Shown here in pieces: positions 38,201 to 46,910 of a stretch of 64,000 nt of DNA. Position 1 is the first letter of the stretch; every line of letters starts with the position of its first letter. A program made the position numbers and the translations under genes. The notes under the pieces are model-generated. The model saw nothing but the letters and a program-made list of their open reading frames with translations. It was not told the DNA's origin and searched no databases. This stretch comes from Bacteroidales bacterium (lineage in GTDB: Bacteria; Bacteroidota; Bacteroidia; Bacteroidales; VadinHA17), in contig JAIPBU010000020.1 in assembly GCA_021738535.1 (NCBI GenBank), positions 1-64,000 on the forward strand, in the 5' to 3' direction.

Positions 38201-38980
38201 AGAAAAGCTAAAGCTGCCATAATAAGGGAAAAGGGGGTTAATGGTGACAGGGAAATGGCTTATGCACTTCACCTGGCCGGCTTTGATGTAAAAGATGTTC
38301 ACATGACCGACCTGATATCGGGCAGGGAAAACCTCGAGGATCTGAATTTTATTGTCTTTGTTGGCGGCTTTTCAAATTCCGATGTACTTGGCTCCTCACG
38401 TGGTTGGGCCGGCGCTTTCATGTATAACGAAAAAGCCAGGGATTCACTAAAAAAATTCTACGATCGCGAAGATACCCTGAGCCTTGGCATCTGTAATGGT
38501 TGCCAGCTAATGGCAGAACTCAACCTTGTTTACCCTGATCACGAGATTCCTCCCTCATTATTGCATAATAAATCGGGGAAATTCGAATCTGCTTACCTGT
38601 CGGTTAACATTGAAAACAATAATTCCGTAATGCTCGGCGACATGGAAGGAATGCAACTGGGTATATGGGTGGCCCATGGGGAGGGTCAGTTCGACCTGCC
38701 CTATGATGAGTCAGCATATAATATCCCGGTTAAATACACTCATAACACCTACCCTGCCAATCCTAACGGCTCTGAATATGATGCCGCAGCCATCTGCTCC
38801 GATAACGGCAGACACCTGGCAATGATGCCACACCTGGAAAGAGCCTTTATGCCATGGCAGTGTGCCCATTATCCCGATGAAAGAAGACAGGACGAAGTGA
38901 CACCATGGATGCAGGCTTTTGTAAATGCCAGGAAATGGGTTGAGGACAGGTTGAGAGGGAGTTTGAATGAGTTTGAATGA
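35276..38980 (+). CDS. purL: Phosphoribosylformylglycinamidine synthase
   Basis: This 1234-aa protein is the single-chain form of the fourth purine-synthesis enzyme. It amidates FGAR to FGAM using ATP and glutamine. The linker and synthetase domains show [43 protein letters not shown], and a duplicated ATPase half with [11 protein letters not shown]. The C-terminal glutaminase has the nucleophile in [10 protein letters not shown] and the His/Glu pair in [12 protein letters not shown]. Length matches proteobacterial PurL/metazoan PFAS. The stop lies only 2 nt from the convergent SDR gene, with a short GAGTTTGAAT duplication at the end. Confidence 0.96.
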   Translation: [1234 protein letters not shown]

Positions 38981-38982
38981 GT

Positions 38983-39813
38983 TTATACTCCGCTGTAAGC
39001 GGAAAAGCCGCCATCAACAGGGATAACGGAACCGGTAACAAAAGAAGAAGCATCTGATATTAACCATAGAACTGTTCCGGTTAATTCTTCCGGTTCACCA
39101 AACCTGCCAAAGGGTGTATGGTCTATAATACTTTTCCCACGGGGAGTCAGTTTATTATTTTTATCCAGCAGGAGCTCACGGTTCTGTTTGGTTACCAAAA
39201 AACCCGGTGCAATAGCGTTTACCCTTATTCCTTCACCGAATTTTGTCGCCATTTCTACAGCCAGCCACTTCGTAAAATTATCTACTGCCGCCTTGGCTGC
39301 AGAATAACCGGCAACCCTGCTTACAGCTCTTTGTGAGGTCATTGAAGAAAAGTTGAGTATTACTCCTTTTTTTTGGTGCGACATCTGCTCTGCAAAAACA
39401 AGTGAGGGAATAACAGTCCCGTCAAGGTTCAGCTCAGACACTTTTCTGAAATCATCCGGATCCAGGTCAAAAAAAGTCTCATGTTCACCTATCGTAGCAC
39501 CGGACAGATTGCCACCTGCAGCGTTGATAAGAGCATCAATTCTGCCAAATTGCCTTACAATTTCAGCTGAAACACGGGTTAATTCATCCCTGTGGAGTAC
39601 ATTAGTTTTGTAAAACTCAACCCTCCCCCCTGCTTCAGCAATATCCTGTTTAAGCCTGGTGCCTGATTCTTCATTAATCCCAAGGATAATAATAACTGCG
39701 CCCAAAGATGCAAATGCAGTGGCAAGGGTACCTCCCAATATTCCTTCACCTCCTGTAATAACTATTACCTTGTCTTTAATATTGAACTTACCGCTTGTAC
39801 TTGTACGGCTCAT
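38983..39813 (-). CDS. SDR-family oxidoreductase (mannonate/fructuronate-type)
   Basis: This 276-aa short-chain dehydrogenase has the NAD(P) motif in VITGGEGILGGTLA, NAAGGN at the catalytic Asn strand, the Ser of LNFSSMTSQ and the YxxxK pair in GYSAAKAAVDNF. The NAAGGN signature and the overall sequence resemble D-mannonate oxidoreductase-like SDRs, which act on uronate-derived sugar acids, but other polyol substrates are possible. It overlaps the upstream lipoprotein gene by 4 nt. No uronate pathway genes lie nearby, so the substrate is uncertain. Confidence 0.82.
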   Translation of the reverse strand: MSRTSTSGKFNIKDKVIVITGGEGILGGTLATAFASLGAVIIILGINEESGTRLKQDIAEAGGRVEFYKTNVLHRDELTRVSAEIVRQFGRIDALINAAGGNLSGATIGEHETFFDLDPDDFRKVSELNLDGTVIPSLVFAEQMSHQKKGVILNFSSMTSQRAVSRVAGYSAAKAAVDNFTKWLAVEMATKFGEGIRVNAIAPGFLVTKQNRELLLDKNNKLTPRGKSIIDHTPFGRFGEPEELTGTVLWLISDASSFVTGSVIPVDGGFSAYSGV

Positions 39814-40346
39814 TCGGTCATTGGTTTTATAATAAGACTCTTCATAAGAGTATGCCTCCCTTTCCCATTTACATTCAAGTCAGAGGCAAGCACCTTGGAA
39901 CTAACAACCTGGATGTTATAGTGTCCCGGCCTGTCAATGTAAACAGACCCGATCTTTGAATCCGCCCTGTAATAATCGCTTTCTACGGCCGGGCTGTCCA
40001 GGACTATTTCATTTCCCACCGGTGTCTTCCTGATCCTCTTATCACCAAAAGTAACTGTCACAGGTGAATCATATTTAAGATCCATGGTATCCTTTGTAAA
40101 ACTGGTTATCCAGAGCTCATAACGCCCCCTGTTGGTTATATTTAATGACCACTCAGCAGTATTCATATAAGGATTTAAACTGTCCTGCCATAAAAAAGCC
40201 TTTTCAAGCTCAAGGATTATTGATCCGTCTTCCTTTTGTATTATACTGGTTGTTGATTGTTCTTGACCGGTTTCATTATTACGACCACCACATCCTGCAA
40301 GCCCTACTAACAAAATAACAATAAAAATATACTTTATCTCCTTCAT
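39810..40346 (-). CDS. Hypothetical lipoprotein
   Basis: The start MKEIKYIFIVILLVGLAGCGG (178 aa) gives a clear lipobox; the ORF's first 16 codons are dropped. The mature part looks like an all-beta binding domain (IILELEKAFLWQ, EWSLNITNRGRYELWI, VYIDRPGHYNIQVV), in the style of carbohydrate-binding modules attached to glycan enzymes. It shares a 4-nt overlap with the SDR gene. Function is unknown; sugar binding is a guess from fold-like pattern and neighbours (SDR and the GH172-type gene). Confidence 0.6.
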   Translation of the reverse strand: MKEIKYIFIVILLVGLAGCGGRNNETGQEQSTTSIIQKEDGSIILELEKAFLWQDSLNPYMNTAEWSLNITNRGRYELWITSFTKDTMDLKYDSPVTVTFGDKRIRKTPVGNEIVLDSPAVESDYYRADSKIGSVYIDRPGHYNIQVVSSKVLASDLNVNGKGRHTLMKSLIIKPMTE

Positions 40347-40540
40347 ATTTCGTAATAATCTAAATATAATGTAATCCTGTTCTATTAAGAGCAAAAATCA
40401 TACCCAAGCGCAAATATAATTCTAAAAAATAACTATTGAGAGTATAAACATACTTCATTATTCTTTTAAACGTATAATTAGGATAATTGTTATCTATTTC
40501 TTATTAATTTAACAGTCTTGAGTCAGAAAAAATTCCCGTT

Positions 40541-42634
40541 ATGAGACCTTTGCGAAAACTATCCATTTCAGCCTCAGCCTTAGCCTTAGCCTTAGCCTCA
40601 GTAATACTCTCTTCCTGCAATTCAAATGAACCTGTCACCTTCCGGACGCTACTTGAAGAAATGGCAGACAGGAATTCAATAACACGGTTCCCTGATCCAC
40701 CCTACCGCTTAAAGCAGTTCAGCAGTTATGACCGGGAATCAGTTGATCCCGACAGTTCCGGCTGGTATGCCAATGCAGATTATACACATTTCCTGAGGGA
40801 AGAGACTAATAACGGGCGCAGGGAATTTGTTCTTTTCGATCATGACGGACCGGGAGCAATAGTAAGATGGTGGATGACCTTTGCCGGTGAAGGGAGTCAC
40901 GAAGGGACAGTACGTATATACATAGATAATAGCGAAGACCCGCTTATAGAAACCAATATTCTGAAATTATTAAGCGGGAACTTGCTGGCAGGAGAACCTA
41001 TTAGCTCGTCAGTATCCCCTGAAACGGATTATTACAAACGCGGTCATAATCTCTACCTGCCAATACCATATTCCCAAAGCTGTAAGATAACCTATGAATG
41101 TGATTCTGTTGTAATTTCTGATAAAGACCGTAAACCAAGCATTTATTATAACATTAATTACAGGGATTATGATACAGATGCAAAGGTTGAATCACTTAAC
41201 AGTTCTGTCCTTGAAAAAGAGAAACCATTAATTAAGAAAATCAATGAAGCTTTACTAACAAAACAAACGGATTCATATGACTCCTTAAAATTTGAGGCTA
41301 TTATTAAACCAGGTGAGTCAGATTCCATTAAAATTAAGCAAAGAAAATCAGCCATAAATGGTCTCAGACTACAGATCAGTTCTGATAACACTGAACAGGC
41401 CTTAAGGTCTACAGTTCTCGAAATAAGTTTTGACGGTATACAAACAATATGGGTACCTGCAGGTGCTTTTTTCGGAACCGGCTATGAAATGAATTCATAT
41501 AACACGAGGTACAGTAGTGTGGACAACAGCGGCAGGATGGAAGCAGGATGGATAATGCCATTCCGTAAAAACTTTAAAATGATACTTCATAATTACGGAC
41601 CCGGTGAGATTAAAGCTGACATTAAAGTATTTATTAAGAAATATAAGTGGTCAAAGCAAAGTATGTATTTTGGAGCATCGTGGCATGAATACAAGGGGAT
41701 TAAGACTGCCGGATCAGTTTATACAGGAGGCAGTGGTCAGCATTTTGATATAAATTATGTGGATATTAAGGGAAAAGGATTATATGTGGGTGATGCCATT
41801 ACTGTATTTAACACTGCAGATGCATGGTGGGGTGAAGGGGATGAGAAGATTTTTGCAGACAACGATTCCTTTCCCTCAAGTATAGGGACCGGCACTGAAG
41901 ATTACTACGGTTATGCCTGGTGCAGGCCTGAAAAATTCAGCCATCCTTTTATTGCACAGCCCACGGGTGCCGGCAATTTTCATCCGGGTATGACAGTAAA
42001 TATGAGGTATCGCGCCCTGGATGCCATACCTTTTTTTGACAGTATAAGATCTGATATTGAATTATGGCACTGGGTCCCGACAATAATTAATTATGCACTT
42101 ACTTCCTATTATTATGTAAAACCCGGTTACAGCATTAATATCAAAAATAAAAAGGATGATGTTACAGGGATGGTTCCGCATGCTAAATCAGATATTATTA
42201 AACCGGTTATTGACAGTAGCGGTATTATAGAAGGAGAGTACCTTGAGGTAATGTCTTACGGCAGTGGCACTGCACAGACGCAATACTCAGGCAACTGGGA
42301 CTGGAGCAACGGTGGACAGTTATGGTGGAGAAATGCTGAACCTGGGGAAAAATTATATCTCAGGTTTATTTCACCTGAAACATCAGCATACAATATTGAA
42401 GCAGTGCTTTCAAAAGCACGCGACTATGGAATTATCGGGTTTGAAATAAATGCAGAACCATGTGGGACGCTCTTTAATGCCTACACTGACGGAGAAGCTA
42501 TTAGCAGGATATCACTTGGCAAACATTTACTTATTGAAGGAGAAAACATACTTAGCATTACCCTGGCGGGATCTGACAGCAGGTCGCAGCCCGGCAATAT
42601 GGCAGGTATTGATTACCTTAAATTCAGCCAATAG
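40541..42634 (+). CDS. DUF2961 / GH172-family lipoprotein
   Basis: This 697-aa protein has a long Ala/Leu signal peptide ending in a lipobox (VILSSCNSN). The family motifs are FDHDGPGAIVRWWMTFAGEG, VRIYIDNSEDPLIETN and SIGTGTEDYYGYAWCRPEKFSHPF, the acidic part of the active site in GH172. Known members act on alpha-fructofuranosyl or alpha-arabinofuranosyl linkages, so a fructan- or arabinofuranoside-degrading role is possible. The C-terminal ~120 residues form an extra beta domain (GQLWWRNAEPGEKLYLRFISPET). The signal peptide is encoded by hexanucleotide repeats (40575-40600). Confidence 0.85.
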   Translation: MRPLRKLSISASALALALASVILSSCNSNEPVTFRTLLEEMADRNSITRFPDPPYRLKQFSSYDRESVDPDSSGWYANADYTHFLREETNNGRREFVLFDHDGPGAIVRWWMTFAGEGSHEGTVRIYIDNSEDPLIETNILKLLSGNLLAGEPISSSVSPETDYYKRGHNLYLPIPYSQSCKITYECDSVVISDKDRKPSIYYNINYRDYDTDAKVESLNSSVLEKEKPLIKKINEALLTKQTDSYDSLKFEAIIKPGESDSIKIKQRKSAINGLRLQISSDNTEQALRSTVLEISFDGIQTIWVPAGAFFGTGYEMNSYNTRYSSVDNSGRMEAGWIMPFRKNFKMILHNYGPGEIKADIKVFIKKYKWSKQSMYFGASWHEYKGIKTAGSVYTGGSGQHFDINYVDIKGKGLYVGDAITVFNTADAWWGEGDEKIFADNDSFPSSIGTGTEDYYGYAWCRPEKFSHPFIAQPTGAGNFHPGMTVNMRYRALDAIPFFDSIRSDIELWHWVPTIINYALTSYYYVKPGYSINIKNKKDDVTGMVPHAKSDIIKPVIDSSGIIEGEYLEVMSYGSGTAQTQYSGNWDWSNGGQLWWRNAEPGEKLYLRFISPETSAYNIEAVLSKARDYGIIGFEINAEPCGTLFNAYTDGEAISRISLGKHLLIEGENILSITLAGSDSRSQPGNMAGIDYLKFSQ

Positions 42635-42650
42635 CAAAGCTGAATTGTTC

Positions 42651-43505
42651 TTATAACCGGTAAAGAGCGGTCACACCACCGTACCTGACAGCACGCAGAA
42701 ACAGTTTCACAATAAACAGGAACTGGGACAGCAGGAACAACAGGAATAACCCCCCTCCTGATTCCGGCGTATAGGATGCAAGAACCTTTGCAACCAGCAT
42801 AACAAACAGTCCCTGGACAATTATCATTATGAGCATGAAGAAGTAGGAACTGAGAAATGTTTTAAAAGTGGCTTTAAAGCCATACCCTATTGACTTGAAT
42901 ACTTTCCTGTAATCGTTTGCTGCAAGCCATGTTCTTGAATAATCGGCCACCAACAGAAAAACAGGCAATACCAGAAGTGCAACAATTCTTAATACAGAGA
43001 CCAGCTTCCATGTTTGCTCTTCCGTTACTGATCCTCCTGCCCTCTGGATTAATACCGGGACACCAACAACCAGGACCATGGCCAGTAATATCATAAGTAT
43101 CACAAGCACCATAACAACCAGGTATGAAAGGAATAACCTGGCAGAGGACCTGAAAAAATCACCCGGCTTATATGAAAGTTTATTTGTCTTCAGGGAATCA
43201 AACAATCCCCCGTTTAGGAAATTGTAAAGAAAAAAATACAATAGTAATAGTATAAGAAACCCGGAGGTTATATATGACATCATCGGGCTAAAGGCCTGGC
43301 CAAGATCGGTAAAAAGCGTAAGATTGAATCCCTCATCCAGCAAGTTTGTAATCATGGAATTTCCCATTGCCTCGTTAATAAAAGATTTCAATGGATAGGT
43401 AAAAACAGCCAGGACGGCAAAAGTCATTAACCAGAAGAGCAATATTGCCTTTATTGAGCGCAGTGCCCTTATGGCACCTGATGTAAATGCTTTGAAAAAT
43501 TTCAT
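42651..43505 (-). CDS. Multi-pass membrane protein of unknown function
   Basis: This 284-aa protein has about six hydrophobic segments (ILLFWLMTFAVLAVFTY, GFLILLLLYFFLYNFL, LFLSYLVVMVLVILMILLAMVLVVGVPVLI, VSVLRIVALLVLPVFLLVADY, FFMLIMIIVQGLFVMLVA, FLLFLLSQFLFIVKLFL). The N-terminus (MKFFKAFTSGAIRALRSIKAI) is cationic. No transporter signature is recognised. It lies 11 nt after the M1 peptidase gene in the same direction, so the two are probably cotranscribed, and it converges on the GH172 gene 16 nt away. Confidence 0.7.
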   Translation of the reverse strand: MKFFKAFTSGAIRALRSIKAILLFWLMTFAVLAVFTYPLKSFINEAMGNSMITNLLDEGFNLTLFTDLGQAFSPMMSYITSGFLILLLLYFFLYNFLNGGLFDSLKTNKLSYKPGDFFRSSARLFLSYLVVMVLVILMILLAMVLVVGVPVLIQRAGGSVTEEQTWKLVSVLRIVALLVLPVFLLVADYSRTWLAANDYRKVFKSIGYGFKATFKTFLSSYFFMLIMIIVQGLFVMLVAKVLASYTPESGGGLFLLFLLSQFLFIVKLFLRAVRYGGVTALYRL

Positions 43506-43516
43506 TTTAACACTTT

Positions 43517-45493
43517 TTATATTGAGATGATATGTGTAAAAAACTGGATAAATGTCACAAGTTTTCTAACAGGACGTTTACGCCTGACTTTATCGGGCTT
43601 TGTTGTCATGGAGTTATTAATATAATTAACATCCATTGTAATCCTGTACTCAGGATCAATAACAGCCCATTCCACGCGGTCGGTTCCCGTATATTCAAAA
43701 TCCTTATACCTGGCTTTGCCATCCCATTCCTCGCGAACTTCTTTACCACTGCGGAAATGCACAAGCAGTTGAACAGGCAACCTGACCTCTCCAATTCTTT
43801 CCAGGCGTACCACGGATTTATATATACTATCACCTGCCGTATCATCTTTCTTTAAAACCATACCGGCAGTATCTGTCTTTTCTATTCCTCTGAATGATCT
43901 CTGCTTATAATTGGAAATGCCTGCAAGCTTGTAATCGCATATACCTGTTCCGTAAAGCGTCTGGTCGAAGAACCACTGCATATCTTCCCCAAACCTGTCA
44001 CCGTGCATCTGCGTTACAACCTTGTTTGTTATTTCAATAAAATCATCCGGAGAGGGATGTCTGAAAGCCCATTCATTATAGTAGGTTTTGAAAACACTGT
44101 CAATTGTTTCCTCTCCAATTATCCCCTGGAGCGTATGTAACCATGTAGCGGCTTTCTGATAAGACAACATGCTATATGAGCCATGAGGATAGTCCCATGA
44201 CCATGGGCTGTTATCTGATACTTTCCTGTTGGATGCATGTACATACCCTGTTCTCTGCATTTCCCTGTCAGACATATAGAAATGCTCATGCTCAATTATG
44301 CCTTTGCCGGGGCCATAATAATGATCCATTATCCTTGATTCCCAGTAAGAGTTCATTCCTTCATCCATCCACGGATCTTCAAACTCATTTGTGGCAAGCA
44401 TTCCCATAAAATATGCATGACCGAACTCATGAACTGTCACCATCTCTGACATATGTAAATATTCAGGCAGCCTTGCTGCACCGGCGGTAGTAAATAATGT
44501 AGTATACTCCATTCCTCCCGCCCCGGATCCTTTCATTGGAGGATCTACAAATGTAAGATGCGGCCAGGGAAAGGGTCCTACCCTTTCTGTGAAATACTCC
44601 AGTGCATACTTTACGGCCGCCATATGCCTGTCGACCTGGTCATCCCTGCCAGGGGGGTATAAAAACCGTATGTTCACATGTTCCCATTGTCCCTCATGCT
44701 CACTGTAACCTGGCCAGGCTGTCCATGCAAAATCCACTATATCCTCGGCACGATAATCAAGGACCTTAATTCCCTGGTCGTTTATTTCCTGCTTTATAAG
44801 CTGCCCCCCACTGCCTACAACAAATTCTTCAGGAACCTTAATTCTTACCTTATAAACGCTGTGATTGGAATAAAACTCTGAATGGGCATGAAACTGGTGA
44901 CAATTCCAGCCATCCTCCTCAGCCCCGTTCATCCCTTTGGTTTCATAAACACCAAATTTCGGGAACCACTGAGCTACAAAGAAAAAATCGTCAGTAAACC
45001 CGGTCCGTCTTATACTGCCAGGCAATTTTGAAGTAAAATCTATATAGAAAAAGGCTGTATCTCCCGGGGCAACAGGTTCAGGGAGGTTAAGCCTCAAGAC
45101 AGTCATATCATCAGGATTACCATCATCAGGGCTGATATATTCCAGGAATCCATTAAGATCTTTACCTGACCGGTCTATAATATTATTAATCTCCACCCAG
45201 CCATAATCAATTTCAGAGCTTCCTGGCGAGCCGTTACTTTCCCTGTAAAAAGTACTTTTATTGCTCCTGAAAGCATTCAGGTACATATGCATCTGTATAT
45301 CAGGGACCGGGCTTTGCGAATTATTTATCCAGTAGGCCTCCATTGAACCTGTAACGGTTTTGGCTTCCGGGTCAAGTTCTACATCCATTGTATAACCCGT
45401 AAGCCTTTCACTTAGAGGCTTATAAAAAATAACCTGTGCGCTTAAAGCTACCGTAAGAGCCAGCAGCAGAAACGATATCAGAAACTTTCTCAT
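43517..45493 (-). CDS. M1-family metallopeptidase, exported
   Basis: This 658-aa protein has a signal peptide (MRKFLISFLLLALTVALSAQ). The N-terminal beta domain is followed by the catalytic domain with GAGGMEYTTLFT (equivalent of the GxMEN motif) and the zinc site HEFGH at 355-359 with the third ligand Glu378 in DPWMDEGMNSYWE. It probably trims amino acids from peptides in the periplasm or at the surface. The C-terminus is short compared with classic four-domain M1 aminopeptidases and ends in a basic, hydrophobic tail (RRKRPVRKLVTFIQFFTHIISI). The membrane protein gene follows by 11 nt. Confidence 0.9.
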   Translation of the reverse strand: MRKFLISFLLLALTVALSAQVIFYKPLSERLTGYTMDVELDPEAKTVTGSMEAYWINNSQSPVPDIQMHMYLNAFRSNKSTFYRESNGSPGSSEIDYGWVEINNIIDRSGKDLNGFLEYISPDDGNPDDMTVLRLNLPEPVAPGDTAFFYIDFTSKLPGSIRRTGFTDDFFFVAQWFPKFGVYETKGMNGAEEDGWNCHQFHAHSEFYSNHSVYKVRIKVPEEFVVGSGGQLIKQEINDQGIKVLDYRAEDIVDFAWTAWPGYSEHEGQWEHVNIRFLYPPGRDDQVDRHMAAVKYALEYFTERVGPFPWPHLTFVDPPMKGSGAGGMEYTTLFTTAGAARLPEYLHMSEMVTVHEFGHAYFMGMLATNEFEDPWMDEGMNSYWESRIMDHYYGPGKGIIEHEHFYMSDREMQRTGYVHASNRKVSDNSPWSWDYPHGSYSMLSYQKAATWLHTLQGIIGEETIDSVFKTYYNEWAFRHPSPDDFIEITNKVVTQMHGDRFGEDMQWFFDQTLYGTGICDYKLAGISNYKQRSFRGIEKTDTAGMVLKKDDTAGDSIYKSVVRLERIGEVRLPVQLLVHFRSGKEVREEWDGKARYKDFEYTGTDRVEWAVIDPEYRITMDVNYINNSMTTKPDKVRRKRPVRKLVTFIQFFTHIISI

Positions 45494-45571
45494 AACTTTA
45501 TTGATTTATCTGTCAGGTTGACGATATTGACCAAATAAAGTTACGTAAATATTTATACTATAAAAATAAAA

Positions 45572-46189
45572 TCAGCAACCTCCCTGTGCTCTCTTTTTCT
45601 GAGGTCTCTTTTTGATTGCAGGCAAAACCGGTTCAGGCATTTCATTAGCAGGTTCTATTGAACCACCACCAAGGGCAGCACCGGCTCCCTTACGGAAGTT
45701 ATACCTTGCTATTTCCTCATTTGGACTTGTCTGCTCAGGTCTGTCAGGATTCATAATAGTCTCTGCCCAGTAATTAAGTCCTCCTTCAAGTACATAATTG
45801 TTCCTGTAACCAAGCTGGCGCGTCACCATCCATGCTTCGTTGGAAGTAACAGATCCGTTGGAATAAAAGACATTGATCTTAAGGTTCTGGTCAACCAGGT
45901 ACCTGTATTCATCATCCAGAAGATCCGTGAATGGTATATTTACCGCTCCCGGCAAATGAAATTCCTTATATTCAGACTCAGATCTCAGATCAATGAGCTG
46001 CAGGTTGGGATCCTCTGAGATTATCATGTCTGCAATTTCATCAGGACTGATAAACTGGTAACGTCCGTTAAATTCTTCTATCATTTCTTCAGCAGACATC
46101 TTAAAATTCAGAGTCTTATTATTGGGAATAGCCGCAATGATAAGACCGAGGCTAAGAAAAACAATGCTTATGATAATTCGTGTTCTCAT
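45572..46189 (-). CDS. Rhodanese-like protein lacking the catalytic cysteine
   Basis: This 205-aa protein has an N-terminal signal or anchor (MRTRIIISIVFLSLGLIIAAI) and a rhodanese domain (ISPDEIADMI, LIDLRSESEYKEFHLPGAVNIPF, then VLEGGLNYW). At the active-site loop, where active rhodaneses have Cys (Y-C-x4-R), it reads FYSNGSVTS, so the persulfide-forming Cys is missing. The only Cys is the last residue (RAQGGC). It is the last gene of the reductase/transporter operon and lies 21 nt after the YeeE gene. It may bind a partner or sulfur species without transferring sulfur. Confidence 0.85.
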   Translation of the reverse strand: MRTRIIISIVFLSLGLIIAAIPNNKTLNFKMSAEEMIEEFNGRYQFISPDEIADMIISEDPNLQLIDLRSESEYKEFHLPGAVNIPFTDLLDDEYRYLVDQNLKINVFYSNGSVTSNEAWMVTRQLGYRNNYVLEGGLNYWAETIMNPDRPEQTSPNEEIARYNFRKGAGAALGGGSIEPANEMPEPVLPAIKKRPQKKRAQGGC

Positions 46190-46210
46190 ATTATGGTGTT
46201 TTTAATAATT

Positions 46211-46801
46211 CTAATATTCAGGGGCAGGTGTTTTCTTCTCAAACCGTTCTGCCAGCCAGAAAGCTGCAAGGGCCATAACTATGAACAGTAGGGCCATCAG
46301 TCCATCGCTGATGTTGAAGACCTCGCTCAACCTTGGGTACCCCTTGAAGTTTGCCATATACATTTTCTCTATTAACGGGTATCCCTCCGTGAAGATAAGA
46401 ACTCCAAGGAATAATCCTCCGATAAAAACCATCGCATCAATCTTACCTATGGCTGCAGCACACATGCTTGTTCCCGGGCAAAAACCTCCCATTATGAAAC
46501 CCAGTCCCATTATCAGTCCACCAACCACTGCCGATGTGAGGTATGTAGGATTAATATAAACAAGATCAAGGTCTATCCACCCGAAAAGACTCATAAATAA
46601 AAGTCCAATCATGGCTGTAAGACCGGCAGTAAAGAAAACCTTAAGCACAACCGTGTCGTAGCCGTAAAAAAGACCTGCAAGTTTTTTACTTGAAGAAAAG
46701 CCGCTGCTTTCAAGCACCCAGCCAAATCCGATACCAATAATAAATGCCATCAGCAGGTTTGTGTCAGGTGATATTATGTCGTTTACAATTAATGGTCCCA
46801 T
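46211..46801 (-). CDS. YeeE/YedE-family half transporter (sulfur compound)
   Basis: This 196-aa membrane protein has about five to six hydrophobic segments and the signature GFIMGGFCPGTSMCAAAIG, whose cysteine is thought in this family to relay thiosulfate-type sulfur through the membrane. Classic TsuA/YeeE proteins are near 350 residues with two such halves; this and the next gene each carry one half. It lies between the rhodanese and the second half in the same direction. Transport of thiosulfate or another sulfur species is inferred from family and context. Confidence 0.85.
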   Translation of the reverse strand: MGPLIVNDIISPDTNLLMAFIIGIGFGWVLESSGFSSSKKLAGLFYGYDTVVLKVFFTAGLTAMIGLLFMSLFGWIDLDLVYINPTYLTSAVVGGLIMGLGFIMGGFCPGTSMCAAAIGKIDAMVFIGGLFLGVLIFTEGYPLIEKMYMANFKGYPRLSEVFNISDGLMALLFIVMALAAFWLAERFEKKTPAPEY

Positions 46802-46837
46802 TGTGTATTATGTTTAACAGTTGAATCGTTGAATCGT

Positions 46838-46905
46838 TTATACTTTTTACTTTTTACTTTTTCCTTTTTCCTTTTATCTTTTATCTTTTGCCTTTAGCCT
46901 TTTGT
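46838..46905. repeat. CTTTTTAC-type tandem repeat
   Basis: Imperfect TACTTTT, CCTTTTT and ATCTTTT units fill most of the 109-bp gap between the two half-transporter genes, preceded by GTTGAATC twice. It is the same repeat class as 9278-9322. Confidence 0.75.
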
Positions 46906-46910
46906 CTCCA

